A DNA stretch of 64,000 nt from contig JACNJL010000036.1 in the NCBI GenBank assembly GCA_014382585.1, positions 1 to 64,000 on the forward strand, read 5' to 3'. How positions within the stretch are numbered: position 1 is the first letter of the stretch; every line of letters starts with the position of its first letter. Shown one piece after another: positions 52,734-62,385 of this stretch. The notes beneath the pieces are model-generated. The model was not told the origin of the DNA, searched no databases, and saw only the letters and a list, made by a program, of their open reading frames with translations. This DNA is from Limisphaerales bacterium. Lineage in GTDB: Bacteria; Verrucomicrobiota; Verrucomicrobiia; Limisphaerales; UBA1100. A program made the position numbers and the translations under genes.

Positions 52734-53644
52734 TGAACACAAACGTCATTACTCCAGAAATGTTAGCCAGCTCGGTCATCGCCGTGCCGCCTTTGGCGCG
52801 CGATGCGGACCTGAAAATTTGCGCCACCGAAAATGCGAAGGTGATTCGCCATCTCGAGGCCGGCGGCGTGCGCACGTTGCTCTACGGCGGCAACGCGGTG
52901 TTTTACCACATCGCCCTCGCTGAGTTTGCCGATTCGTTGACGATGCTGCGCGATCACGCCGGCGCGGATACAACCGTCATTCCCTCCGTCGGTCCCGCCT
53001 TTGGCACGGCGCTCGACCAAGCGGCCGTACTGCGCGAGTTTGATTTCCCCACCGCGATGGTGTTGCCCGCGCGCGATATCGCCACGCCGAAAGGGGTTGC
53101 CACCGGCATTCGCAAATTCGCCGAGGCTTATGGCAATCCCATCGTGCTATACATCAAATTCGAAGGCTACCTCGAGCCGGAGCACGCGCGCGCGCTGATG
53201 GACGACGGCGTGGTGAGCTGGATTAAATACGCTATCGTCCGCGACGATCCCGCGCACGATGATTATCTCCGTCAACTTGTGGACTGCGTGGATCCGAAAC
53301 GCATCGTCAGCGGCATTGGCGAGCAACCGGCAATCGTCCACCTCCGCGATTTCGGCGTGCAAGGATTCACCAGCGGCTGCGTGTGCGTCGCGCCAAGCCT
53401 CTCAATGAAAATGCTGACCGCACTGAGGGCGGGCGACGACGAAACCGCCGAAACCATCCGCCAAACCTTTGAGCCTCTCGAGGATTTTCGCAATGCCATC
53501 CACCCCATCCGTGTCCTTCACGCTGCCGTAGCAGAAGCCGGCATCGCTGACACGGGGCCGATCCTGCCGCTGCTGAACGATGTGAATCGGGATGAACGTG
53601 CTAAAATTGCACAAGCGGCAAAAACATTGTTGGCGCACAATTAG
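52733..53644 (+). CDS. DapA-family lyase/dehydratase, probably acting on a 2-keto-3-deoxy sugar acid
   Basis: A 303-residue TIM-barrel protein started at ATG 52733 (a TTG three bases earlier is possible). The Schiff-base lysine is probably Lys165 in GVVSWIKYAIVRDD, with a conserved Tyr near 140 (NPIVLYIKFEGYL). The GG-x-x-A motif (LLYGGNAVFYH) replaces the usual GTTGE loop. Family enzymes include dihydrodipicolinate synthase, KDG aldolase and 5-keto-4-deoxyglucarate dehydratase; coupling to an aldonate dehydratase argues for the catabolic group. The exact reaction is inferred. Confidence 0.85.
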   Translation: MNTNVITPEMLASSVIAVPPLARDADLKICATENAKVIRHLEAGGVRTLLYGGNAVFYHIALAEFADSLTMLRDHAGADTTVIPSVGPAFGTALDQAAVLREFDFPTAMVLPARDIATPKGVATGIRKFAEAYGNPIVLYIKFEGYLEPEHARALMDDGVVSWIKYAIVRDDPAHDDYLRQLVDCVDPKRIVSGIGEQPAIVHLRDFGVQGFTSGCVCVAPSLSMKMLTALRAGDDETAETIRQTFEPLEDFRNAIHPIRVLHAAVAEAGIADTGPILPLLNDVNRDERAKIAQAAKTLLAHN

Positions 53645-53698
53645 TTGGGTTGTTGGCTTCCACCTTGCTCCTCCTGCGTCGTGATGCTTCAATTGCGC

Positions 53699-55531
53699 AT
53701 GCACCGTTTTTTTGCCATTGGATATTTGTTCATTGCCTTTGTGGCTTCCGCGAATGACCGGGCACCTAACATTGTGATTATTCTGGCTGATGACATGGGG
53801 TACGGCGATGCGCGCTGTTACAATCCAAAGTCCAAGAATCCCACGCATAATATCGACCAGTTGGCACGTGAGGGAATGAGGTTTACTGACGCGCATGCGC
53901 CGGCGTCGTTTTGTGTGCCGACTCGATACGGACTGCTCACCGGACGTTATCCGCACCGGATCAAGCTGGATTGGCGCAGCCGGGCGTTGGTCGAGAAAGG
54001 GCGATCAACCATTCCCTCGGCATTGCGCGGGCAGGGGTATGCGACGGCGATGGTCGGCAAGTGGCATCTCGGGTTTGATGGCGGGCCGAAATATGATTAC
54101 GCCAAACCGCTCGTGGGAGGGCCGTTGGACCGCGGGTTTGATTCGTACTTTGGCATCGCACATTCGCTGGACATTGTGCCGTACTATTACATCAGCGGTC
54201 GTCAGGCGGTAATGGCACCCACAGGGACCGTTGGTCCCCGCAACACGAAGGGTTGGAGTCCTATCCAAGGAGAGTTTTGGCGTGGCGGCCCGATTGCACC
54301 AAACTTTAAACATGAGGAAGTGTTGCCACGATTCACGATGGAGTCAGTGAAATACATTGAGGGACGAAAGGGTAATGAGCAACCGTTCTTTCTGTATGTG
54401 GCTTTACCCGCACCACATACCCCGTGGTTGCCCACGAAAAAATTCCAAGGTAAAACGAACAATAGGTATAGTGACTTTGTGGCAATGGTGGACGACACCG
54501 TGGGCCAAATCCTCGGCGCCATCGACCGTTCAAAACTCGCGAAAAATACACTCGTCATTTTCACCAGCGACAACGGCCCCGTGTGGTATCCCGCCGATAC
54601 CAAACGCTTTGACCACAGCGCTGTCACGCCTTTACGCGGGATGAAGGCCGACGCGTGGGAGGCGGGCCATCGGATGCCGTTCATCGTTCGCTGGCCAGGC
54701 AAGGTGAAGGCCAACTCGACAAGTGATGCACTGATTTGCCAGACGGATTTGATGGCGACCTTGGCCGCACTTACCGGACGCAAATTGGCCGATGACGAGG
54801 GGGAGGATAGCGAAAATTTCCTGCCGGTATTGGTGGGGCAACGGGAAACCGCACGGCAACAGCTCATCACCGGCACGAAGCCAACGCATATGGCTGTACG
54901 TCAGGGTCAGTATAAATACATCCCTTCACTCGGATCCGGTGGTTTTTCCAAACCGAGCCGTGTGCAACCGGAGCCGAAGGGGCCGCGCGGCCAACTCTAC
55001 AATTTGGCCAGGGACATTGGCGAAACACGGAATCTATGGCTCGATGAACCGAGGCTGGTTGAATCCTTTGAAAAGCAAATCATAAAACAAAAAACATCAG
55101 GCCGAACGCGTCCGCCCATGAAGCTTTTTGGTAAACTGATCTCTGAGTCAGCGCAAATTACCACTCACCGACTCAACGCTGAACCTAATGATAAACGATT
55201 CCTCTATTATACCGTCAGTCGGGATGGCCGCACGCTCAGAGGTAAAGCCACAAGTCGCCTGCGCAGCTTGTTGATGGCCACTGCGGACTCGACCACTCGC
55301 CATGACGAAAAATCACACTTTGACCCGGGCGTCCTGTTGCGCTTTCGCCACGGTGACCACACGGCGCAGGTTGCAATTTGTTTTATATGCAACAAGTGGG
55401 CGCTATACCTCAATGGCGAGACGGTCAGTTACACGTCGCTAGCCGATGATCGCGCAGCGGTTTTGGCGGAAGTAAAGATGATGTTTCCCAATGATCAAAT
55501 CATCCAAGGCATCCCGGAGAAATTACAATGA
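53699..55531 (+). CDS. Exported Cys-type sulfatase with extra C-terminal domain
   Basis: A 610-residue sulfatase from ATG 53699, which gives a signal peptide (FFAIGYLFIAFVASA). Metal ligands are in IILADDMGYGD and the formylglycine site is CVPTR (Cys72) with GLLTGRYPHR; GKWHLGFDGG and FTSDNGPVW follow. It is about 130-150 residues longer than the other sulfatases here: after the usual C-terminal subdomain (to ~475) there is an additional beta-rich segment (GVLLRFRHGDHTAQVAICF, WALYLNGETVSYTS). It is the first of three sulfatase genes linked by four-base overlaps. Confidence 0.92.
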   Translation: MHRFFAIGYLFIAFVASANDRAPNIVIILADDMGYGDARCYNPKSKNPTHNIDQLAREGMRFTDAHAPASFCVPTRYGLLTGRYPHRIKLDWRSRALVEKGRSTIPSALRGQGYATAMVGKWHLGFDGGPKYDYAKPLVGGPLDRGFDSYFGIAHSLDIVPYYYISGRQAVMAPTGTVGPRNTKGWSPIQGEFWRGGPIAPNFKHEEVLPRFTMESVKYIEGRKGNEQPFFLYVALPAPHTPWLPTKKFQGKTNNRYSDFVAMVDDTVGQILGAIDRSKLAKNTLVIFTSDNGPVWYPADTKRFDHSAVTPLRGMKADAWEAGHRMPFIVRWPGKVKANSTSDALICQTDLMATLAALTGRKLADDEGEDSENFLPVLVGQRETARQQLITGTKPTHMAVRQGQYKYIPSLGSGGFSKPSRVQPEPKGPRGQLYNLARDIGETRNLWLDEPRLVESFEKQIIKQKTSGRTRPPMKLFGKLISESAQITTHRLNAEPNDKRFLYYTVSRDGRTLRGKATSRLRSLLMATADSTTRHDEKSHFDPGVLLRFRHGDHTAQVAICFICNKWALYLNGETVSYTSLADDRAAVLAEVKMMFPNDQIIQGIPEKLQ

Positions 55532-56811
55532 AACCCTTCCTGTTTCTAATACTTACGAGCCTGTCCTTGATTGCCGCGAAAGTGCAGCCCAATATCGTAT
55601 TGATTATGGCTGATGACGTCGGCTGCGAACCGATTGGTGCGTACGGCGGGCAGCGCTGGAAGACGCCACACATTGACGCGTTGGCGAAGGGCGGCATGCG
55701 GTTCGATTATTGCTTCAGTATGCCGGTGTGCCATCCCTCACGCATTTGTTTGATGACCGGCAAATATCCGTTTCGGCTCAAATCGGGCTGGGGGACCTTC
55801 CCGAAGACGGAAGAGAAAAACTCCATCGCACAGGTGCTCAAGCGCGCGGGTTATTCGACGGCCATTGCCGGCAAATGGCAGCTTTGCCTCATGAAGAATG
55901 ATTTGAACCAACCGGCGCGAATGGGCTTTGACGCGTGGAGCGTTTTTGGTTGGCACGAAGGCGCGCGGTTTCACGAGCCGATGGTGTATGAGAATGGTCG
56001 GTTGCGCACGGACGGAAAGGGGAAATATGGCCCGGAATTGTACGTGGATTTTCTCGGCGAATTTATGGAGAACAGTGCTGTGGCGAAGAAACCATTTTTT
56101 GCGTATTACTCCATGGCACTGGCGCACGACGTGACCGATGACATTCCCACGCAAGTGCCGTACGCGCCGGGCAAGGATCGCTGGATGAACTACGGCGAGA
56201 TGATTGAGAGCATGGACGCGATGGTGGGTAAACTGGTCGCCAAGATTGATCAACTTGGCCTGCGCAACAATACGATCATCCTTTTTACCGGCGACAATGG
56301 CACCGCGCGCCGTTCCAAGCTGCGACACATCGCGGGGCGCAAGTACGAATACGAAAATGTATTTTCCATCCGTAACGGCAAACGCGTGCCCGGCGGAAAA
56401 GGCACGCTGCTGGATATCGGCACCAACGTTCCGCTCATCGCCCACTGGCGCGGGCACATTCAGGGCGGCAGTGTGGGCCACGAACTGGTGGATTTCAGCG
56501 ATTGGCTGCCCACACTGGCAGCCATCGCGGGCGGCAGGATAGAAAATAAAATCGATGGCGTAAGTTTTTACAGCACACTGTTCAGCACGCGCCGACATCA
56601 AGCGCGCGTCGTTGCATTTTCTGAAAGTAAAGGCGGCCGGGCATGGGTTCGAACGAAACAACATAAACTTTATCGGAACGGAAATTACTACGACGTTCGC
56701 GCTGACGCGATGGAAAAGAAGCCGCTGACAAAGGTAACGGGTCACGCGGCAAAAGATCTTCAATTACTGCAGGCCGCCCTTCAAAAATTGAATATTCCAA
56801 TTCAAAAATGA
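55528..56811 (+). CDS. Exported Cys-type sulfatase
   Basis: A 427-residue sulfatase with short signal peptide (FLILTSLSLIAAK), metal ligands in LIMADDVGCEP and formylglycine motif CHPSR with Cys68 (His at the second position is less common). The usual GKWHLG is replaced by GKWQLCLMKND, so a conserved His is Gln here, which could alter activity or substrate choice. FTGDNGTARRS is the metal-binding DN motif. The gene overlaps its neighbours by four bases on both sides (ATGA), indicating translational coupling. Confidence 0.9.
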   Translation: MKPFLFLILTSLSLIAAKVQPNIVLIMADDVGCEPIGAYGGQRWKTPHIDALAKGGMRFDYCFSMPVCHPSRICLMTGKYPFRLKSGWGTFPKTEEKNSIAQVLKRAGYSTAIAGKWQLCLMKNDLNQPARMGFDAWSVFGWHEGARFHEPMVYENGRLRTDGKGKYGPELYVDFLGEFMENSAVAKKPFFAYYSMALAHDVTDDIPTQVPYAPGKDRWMNYGEMIESMDAMVGKLVAKIDQLGLRNNTIILFTGDNGTARRSKLRHIAGRKYEYENVFSIRNGKRVPGGKGTLLDIGTNVPLIAHWRGHIQGGSVGHELVDFSDWLPTLAAIAGGRIENKIDGVSFYSTLFSTRRHQARVVAFSESKGGRAWVRTKQHKLYRNGNYYDVRADAMEKKPLTKVTGHAAKDLQLLQAALQKLNIPIQK

Positions 56812-58211
56812 AATTACGAACATTTTTCTCACTACTCATTGCAGCCTCGATCTGCACCATTCAGGCAGCAAATAAACGTCCTAATATCATCCTCGCCATG
56901 GCCGATGATCAAGGCTGGGGCGACATGGGCTACATGGGGCACAAGGTTTTGAAAACGCCGGTGTTCGATGCGATGGCAAAAACAGGGCTGCGCTTTGACC
57001 GCTTTTATTCCGCTGCACCGGTTTGTTCGCCCACGCGCGCGAGTGTGCTGACGGGACGGCATCCCAATCGGATGGGCTGTTTTCAATGGGGCCACACGTT
57101 GCGGAACAATGAAATCACTGTCGCCGAGGCACTGCAAAAAGCGGGCTACACAACGGGGCATTTTGGCAAATGGCACTTGGGCTCGGTGCGTTCAGAGAGC
57201 GATGTGGCACCGGGGAAGAACGGATTTGATGAATGGTTTTCCGCGCCGAATTTTTACGAAAACAATCCGCTCTTTAGTCACAATGGAAAAGTGATTGAAA
57301 CGAAAGGCGAAAGCTCGGAAGTCACGGTGGAGCTCGCGCTGAAGTGGATGGCGAAGGTGAAGGACAAGCCGTTCCTCGCCGTGGTTTGGTTCGGCAACCC
57401 GCATAGTCCGCATCAGGGTGGGGAAGAATTTTTGAAACAATACAAAGACGAGCCCAAGGCGATGGCGAACTTTTATGCGGAGATCGCCGGGATGGATTCC
57501 GCGATGGGCAAACTCCGCAACGGCATTCGCAAGCTCGGCGTTTCGGATAACACCGTGCTTTGGTACTGCAGCGATAACGGCGGGCTCAAGCCCAATTCGA
57601 TGGGCGGATTGAGCGGCAAGAAAGGGGTGCTGCTCGAAGGCGGCATTCGCGTGCCGGCAATCATTGAGTGGCCGGCGGTCATCAAAAAAAATCGCATCAC
57701 TCAGGTGCCCGCGAATACAGTTGATATTTATCCCACCGTGCTGGAGTTGGCCGGAGTCAAACTGCCTGAACACCAGCCGGTGCTCGATGGCGTTAGTCTT
57801 GCGGGATTGTTGCGGGGCAAATCTTTTCGCCGCGCCAAGCCGATGGGTTTTTGGAATTATAAAACGGGCGGGCGCGGGATGCACGCGCGCAAGATGTTGG
57901 AGGCACTTCGCAGGGAACAGTCCGCCGGCGAAATTTCACCTGTGCCCAAGGCGGGTTTTGTGGACAAGGAATATCCGCTCGACGAATTCGCGCACGCGGC
58001 GGCGTGGATTTCCGGCGACTGGAAATTGCACCGCATCCCCCACAAAAATGGAACCTCCGTGCAATACAAACTCTACAATCTCCGCCGCGATATGGCCGAA
58101 AAATTGGACCTCGCCCACGTGCAGCCCGAGCGCCTCATTCGGATGAAAACCGAACTTGCGACGTGGCAAAAGAGCGTGATCAACAGCCTCAATGGCAGCG
58201 ATTACAAATAG
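56808..58211 (+). CDS. Exported Cys-type sulfatase
   Basis: A 467-residue sulfatase with signal peptide (FFSLLIAASICTIQAA), metal ligands in LAMADDQGWGDMG, formylglycine motif CSPTR with Cys73 followed by VLTGRHPNR, then FGKWHLGSV and YCSDNGGLKPN. It is close in layout to the sulfatase at 2924-4339 (shared FYxAAPVCSPTR and SGxKxxLLEGGIRVP patterns), so the two may be paralogs. It is the last gene of the three-sulfatase operon and converges on selB six bases away, with no visible terminator. Confidence 0.93.
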   Translation: MKLRTFFSLLIAASICTIQAANKRPNIILAMADDQGWGDMGYMGHKVLKTPVFDAMAKTGLRFDRFYSAAPVCSPTRASVLTGRHPNRMGCFQWGHTLRNNEITVAEALQKAGYTTGHFGKWHLGSVRSESDVAPGKNGFDEWFSAPNFYENNPLFSHNGKVIETKGESSEVTVELALKWMAKVKDKPFLAVVWFGNPHSPHQGGEEFLKQYKDEPKAMANFYAEIAGMDSAMGKLRNGIRKLGVSDNTVLWYCSDNGGLKPNSMGGLSGKKGVLLEGGIRVPAIIEWPAVIKKNRITQVPANTVDIYPTVLELAGVKLPEHQPVLDGVSLAGLLRGKSFRRAKPMGFWNYKTGGRGMHARKMLEALRREQSAGEISPVPKAGFVDKEYPLDEFAHAAAWISGDWKLHRIPHKNGTSVQYKLYNLRRDMAEKLDLAHVQPERLIRMKTELATWQKSVINSLNGSDYK

Positions 58212-58217
58212 CGCGGA

Positions 58218-60110
58218 TTATTTTTCCGGCCGCAACACGCGCACATCGCCTTGGCGCAGTGTCACGCCGTCGCGATCCATCTTTTCCAGCAACGGAATCA
58301 AAATACGTCGCGTCGTTCCCAGCGCCTGGCGCAATTCGCTGGCCGTGGCTTGTGTGTGAGTGCGTAAATGTTTTTTCAGCAGCATCCGAAAGCGATTAAG
58401 CTGCCCCGCGCTCATTGCCAATTCGGGGCTGACCTCAATCACTTCGCCCGCTTCGATGAGAAACCGCAACGCCTGCGAGCCTTCGGAAGTGCCGGCCAGA
58501 ATTTTACGCGCGGGCGGATCCGCCTCCGCAAGTGCCTTGCGAATTTTTTCGCCCGCCGCGCGCAAATGCGGCGGCAATGCCGGTTTATGCGTGAGCGCTA
58601 CTAAATATTTTGCCTGCCGCTTGAATCCGTTTTGGCAAAGACTGTCCAGCAATTCCGCAAACACATCGCCAATCGGAAACGCCTTTTGCGCCAGTGGCCG
58701 CAGTGCTTCCATCGCCAATCCCGGTCGTTCGGGATGGGCGCGGTGTTCCGCGTTCACCGCGGTCGCCATTGCCTCGCGCGCTTTTTTCCAACGCGATGAA
58801 TCAGCAATCCAATCGCCGGCGGCCAGTGCAGTCTCGGCGGTGGACAGCGCGGTAACGGCGGCGTCAATTTCAGCAGTGGAAAAAGTGGAGGGGCGAAGCA
58901 GTGCATTTCGCCGCGCAATGCCATCGCGCGCGAGTTGTGAGGTAATCCAAGCTTCGGCGTCTTCGTGCGCGTCGGCGCGGGTTTGCAAAAAAAGTTTGTG
59001 GGCCGCCGAGCGCAAGCCTTGTCGATTGCCCTGTGTATCGAGCACTCGACCGCCGGCGAGCGTGGCGCTTTCGGGCCAGTTGCGGATGACGATGCGATCG
59101 CCGGGCCAAACGCACGCGGGGTGTTCGAGGCGCAGTTGGGCGAGTTGCGTCGCGCCGGGTGCGAGGGTTTTGCCTTCCACCAAAACCAATCGCGCGGGCC
59201 AATGGCCGCTGCCGTGGTGCACGCGCACGCGGGTGTCGTTGCGTAGCGGGGCGCATTCCTGGCCGAGGCGCGCGGAGCGTTCGAGCAACACGTCGAGCGT
59301 GCGCGTGGTGGCGGCGAGCGTGGGGAGGGTGATGGTCGCGCCGCGAGGCAATTCGCCTCGCGCGGCATCGGCGAGATTCAGCGCGGTGCGCGTGCCGGGC
59401 TGCGCGGTGTCCTGCGCGCGGTTGTGCGATTGTAATGTGCGGATGCGCGTGTCGCGTCCGGGTGGATGCGCGGTGACGGTGTCGCCCTTGCTCATTGTGC
59501 CGCCGGTGAGCGTGCCGGTGACGATGGTGCCAATGCCTTGCAGCGAGAACACGCGGTCGACGGCGAGACGCGGTTGGCCGTCGTCGGTGTGGGGCGGCAT
59601 TGTTTCGGCGGCGGCGGTGAGAGCGGTTTTTAATTCGTCCAAACCGGTGCCGTTGTGGGCGGACACCGGAATGATTGCGGCACCGGCAAGCGGACTGTTT
59701 TGCAATTGCTGGCGGATTTCGTTTTCGCGCGCGGTGGTGTCCTCCACGAGGTCGGCTTTGGTGAGGGCCACCACGCCGCGCGTTGCGCCGAGGTAGCTGA
59801 GAATTTGTAAGTGCTCTTCGGTCTGCGGCATCCAGCCGTCGTCCGCCGCAACGACAAGCAGCGCGAGATCAACCGCGCCAACGCCGGCCACCATATTTTT
59901 CACAAAATCCTGATGGCCGGGCACGTCCACGATGCCGAGGCTGTGCCCGGACAATTCAAGATGCGCGAAGCCGAGATCGATGGTGATGCCGCGCAGTTTT
60001 TCTTCCGGCAAACGGTCGGGATCATTGCCGGTGAGCGCCTTCACGAGCGCACTCTTGCCGTGGTCAATATGACCGGCTGTGGCGAGGATGGCGTGGCGGG
60101 AGGGCATCAA
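58218..60110 (-). CDS. selB: Selenocysteine-specific elongation factor SelB
   Basis: A 630-residue translational GTPase. The P-loop is GHIDHGKS (residues 13-20), followed by DVPGHQDF and TKAD, then EF-Tu-like domains II/III. The C-terminal ~250 residues contain the winged-helix modules that bind the SECIS hairpin, including ATASELRQALGTTRR near the end. Length matches bacterial SelB (about 610-640). It delivers Sec-tRNA to the ribosome at UGA codons with a downstream SECIS. It is the last gene of the sel operon and overlaps the transglutaminase gene by four bases. Confidence 0.95.
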   Translation of the reverse strand: MMPSRHAILATAGHIDHGKSALVKALTGNDPDRLPEEKLRGITIDLGFAHLELSGHSLGIVDVPGHQDFVKNMVAGVGAVDLALLVVAADDGWMPQTEEHLQILSYLGATRGVVALTKADLVEDTTARENEIRQQLQNSPLAGAAIIPVSAHNGTGLDELKTALTAAAETMPPHTDDGQPRLAVDRVFSLQGIGTIVTGTLTGGTMSKGDTVTAHPPGRDTRIRTLQSHNRAQDTAQPGTRTALNLADAARGELPRGATITLPTLAATTRTLDVLLERSARLGQECAPLRNDTRVRVHHGSGHWPARLVLVEGKTLAPGATQLAQLRLEHPACVWPGDRIVIRNWPESATLAGGRVLDTQGNRQGLRSAAHKLFLQTRADAHEDAEAWITSQLARDGIARRNALLRPSTFSTAEIDAAVTALSTAETALAAGDWIADSSRWKKAREAMATAVNAEHRAHPERPGLAMEALRPLAQKAFPIGDVFAELLDSLCQNGFKRQAKYLVALTHKPALPPHLRAAGEKIRKALAEADPPARKILAGTSEGSQALRFLIEAGEVIEVSPELAMSAGQLNRFRMLLKKHLRTHTQATASELRQALGTTRRILIPLLEKMDRDGVTLRQGDVRVLRPEK

Positions 60111-61048
60111 TCCTTGAGAGTCAAGCGCTTGAATTTGAAATTTGCTTTCACGGGCACTGTCTTTCCATCCACTTCGAGATGCGGCCCAAAAAAGTAATTA
60201 AACGAACCGGCCTTGGGTGCGGGCATGACAGTAATGTCTCGGCCGCGGCTAAGTTCGAGGCGGTTGGCGGGATGATGCCCGAAATAATATCCGGCCAGTT
60301 TGGGCTGTTTGTCGGCCTCACTGATGTCCACCGGCGTCCATTTGCCGTTGGCGAAAAATTCCGCCCAACAATGATAGCCGCTGATGGCGCCCGCGTTGCG
60401 ATCAGCTGGAATCGTGAAGCCGATGGCGAAGCGCGCGGGAATGTTTGCCGCGCGGCAAAGCGCGATGAAGTAGGCGTGGTAATCAGTGCAGTTTCCAGTG
60501 CGCGCGTTGCAGGCGTAGAGGGCATCGCCGCGTCCCCAGCCTTTGCCGGTTTTATCGTAACGCATATGCGCGAGCACGTGGTCATAAAGCGCCTTGCCGC
60601 GCGCGCGATTGCCCGGAGCATTCGCGGTAATGCGCTTGGCGATGGCGGTGAAACGCGGGTCAAGCGGCACGAGTTTTTCGGCCTTGAGATGCAGCGCCGC
60701 ATTGCCGGCTTCGGCGTGAGCGGCTTTTTCTTTGCGCGTGACTTGGTAGCGAATGGTGATGCGTTTGCCGCTGTCGGCGGGTGTGGGGTGTAGCACGAGA
60801 ATTTCATTTTCGCCGGTGACATCACGCGTTTTGCGCCACGGCACGGGTGAGGTGATATCGCGTGTTTGAAATTTTTGAAAGGCATCGCCGCCCGCAAGCG
60901 GAACCCAAAGCGTACCGTTGGCGGGGAGCTTGGGCAGCGCCATTTCATAAATTAATTCAAAATGGTCCGTGCCGCGCACGATTGTTTTGTCCGCCGCGAA
61001 AATAGGCGAAAGGGTCAATAGTGTGATGAGTGTCAGTTTTTTTTTCAT
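60107..61048 (-). CDS. Exported transglutaminase-like protein inside the sel operon
   Basis: A 313-residue protein with signal peptide (KLTLITLLTLSPIFA). The transglutaminase-core catalytic triad is readable: Cys in TGNCTDYHAYF near residue 195, His in SGYHCWAEFF near 230 and Asp in WTPVDISEAD near 245. Such bacterial proteins act as proteases or amide-bond enzymes as well as crosslinkers. It overlaps selA upstream and selB downstream by four bases each, so it is translated with the Sec machinery. It has no known role in selenium metabolism, which makes its position odd. Confidence 0.88.
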   Translation of the reverse strand: MKKKLTLITLLTLSPIFAADKTIVRGTDHFELIYEMALPKLPANGTLWVPLAGGDAFQKFQTRDITSPVPWRKTRDVTGENEILVLHPTPADSGKRITIRYQVTRKEKAAHAEAGNAALHLKAEKLVPLDPRFTAIAKRITANAPGNRARGKALYDHVLAHMRYDKTGKGWGRGDALYACNARTGNCTDYHAYFIALCRAANIPARFAIGFTIPADRNAGAISGYHCWAEFFANGKWTPVDISEADKQPKLAGYYFGHHPANRLELSRGRDITVMPAPKAGSFNYFFGPHLEVDGKTVPVKANFKFKRLTLKD

Positions 61049-62385
61049 AAAAGAGATTTGTGGATGGACTGGAGTAGTTGCTTTTCCTGCTCAGGAAAAA
61101 TGGTCCGAAAGTCGAGGCGAAAACGTTGGCCGCTGATGACGCCAATCACCGGCGTGGGCGCGCGGCGTAAACGCGTGGCGAAATCTTTAAGGTTCATTTC
61201 GTTGGGCACCAAATTGAGCGTGATGCTCGGGAGAGTCGCCTGCGGCAACGCGCCACCGCCCACTTGGGATTCGCCTTCGGCGACGGCGACGGACACGGGG
61301 AGTTTCGCCAATGCTTTGGCCAGTTTGGTGGCGCGGCGTTTGAGTGTTTTTGGGTCGGCTTGGAGGCTATGGTTTAAGGGCAGCGTGTGGCCTTCACCGC
61401 GCAGATATTTTTCTGCGGCGGATTGCAGCGCGGTGAGGATAAGTTTGTCGCAGCGCAGTGCACGGAAGAAGGGATGTTTTTTCAGGGCGGCGATGTGTTT
61501 GGCTTTGCCGGCGATGATTCCCGCTTGCGGGCCGCCGAGGAGTTTATCGCCACTGAAACAAACAAGGGCTGCGCCGCTTTTGATGACCTCGCGTGGAGTG
61601 GTTTCGTGATGGCCGTTGGCCCAGTTTTCGGTGTCGGTCAGCACGCCGCTGCCGAGATCTTCAACGAAGAGAGTGCGGTTTTTTTTTGCGAGCGCGGCGA
61701 GTTCGCGGCGGTCGGGCGTGGCGACAAAGCCGTCCATAAAAAAATTACTGCGATGGACTTTGAGAATGAGGCCGGTGTTTTTGTGGGTGGCCTTGGCGTA
61801 GTCGTTGAGCGTGGTGCGGTTGGTGGTGCCGACTTCGCGCAGTTGAGCGTCAGTGGTTTCGAGGATATCCGGAATGCGAAAGCCGCCGCCGATTTGCACG
61901 AGTTCACCGCGCGAAATAATGACTTCTTTTTTGTCTGTCGTGAAGTGGCGCAGAATGAGCACGAGTGCGGCGGCGCAATTATTGGTGACCATCGCGGCCT
62001 CCGCGCCGCAGAGTTCGGCAAGGCATTGCTCGACGTACGCGGCGCGTTTGCCGCGTCGGCCGGTGGCGAGGTCGATTTCGAGATTGGTGTAGCCGCTGTT
62101 GTCCGGCGGCGCGATGGGCGCGCGGCCGAGGTTGGTGTGGACGACCACGCCGGTGCCGTTGATGACCGGTTGCAATCGCGACAGCGCGAGGTCTTCCAAA
62201 CGCAGTCGAAGGCCGGAAATAATTTCGGCGGGTTCGGGAATGGATTTTGATTTGCGCAGCAAAGCCAATTCCGCGCGAATGGTGGCCACGACGAGCGGGC
62301 GGGGCAGGGCGCAGTCGGCCACCGCGTTGAACAGCGTGTCCACGCCGGGGATGGCGCGCAGGTTTTTGTTTTTCGCCTTGGCCAT
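61045..62385 (-). CDS. selA: L-seryl-tRNA(Sec) selenium transferase SelA
   Basis: A 446-residue PLP enzyme. It has the family stretch VINGTGVVVHTNLGRAP near residue 74, VEQCLAELCGAEAAMVTNN, the PLP-contacting VEDLGSG and the Schiff-base lysine Lys281 in CFSGDKLLGGPQAG. It converts Ser-tRNA(Sec) to Sec-tRNA(Sec) using selenophosphate from SelD. Length is close to the E. coli enzyme (463). The start overlaps the selD stop by one base (TAATG) and its stop overlaps the transglutaminase start, so it lies in the same operon. Confidence 0.96.
   Translation of the reverse strand: MAKAKNKNLRAIPGVDTLFNAVADCALPRPLVVATIRAELALLRKSKSIPEPAEIISGLRLRLEDLALSRLQPVINGTGVVVHTNLGRAPIAPPDNSGYTNLEIDLATGRRGKRAAYVEQCLAELCGAEAAMVTNNCAAALVLILRHFTTDKKEVIISRGELVQIGGGFRIPDILETTDAQLREVGTTNRTTLNDYAKATHKNTGLILKVHRSNFFMDGFVATPDRRELAALAKKNRTLFVEDLGSGVLTDTENWANGHHETTPREVIKSGAALVCFSGDKLLGGPQAGIIAGKAKHIAALKKHPFFRALRCDKLILTALQSAAEKYLRGEGHTLPLNHSLQADPKTLKRRATKLAKALAKLPVSVAVAEGESQVGGGALPQATLPSITLNLVPNEMNLKDFATRLRRAPTPVIGVISGQRFRLDFRTIFPEQEKQLLQSIHKSLL

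Noticed and set aside
58360-59796. 478-residue plus-strand frame opposite selB
   Set aside because: Ser/Arg/Ala-rich composition without motifs; selB on the other strand is unambiguous.
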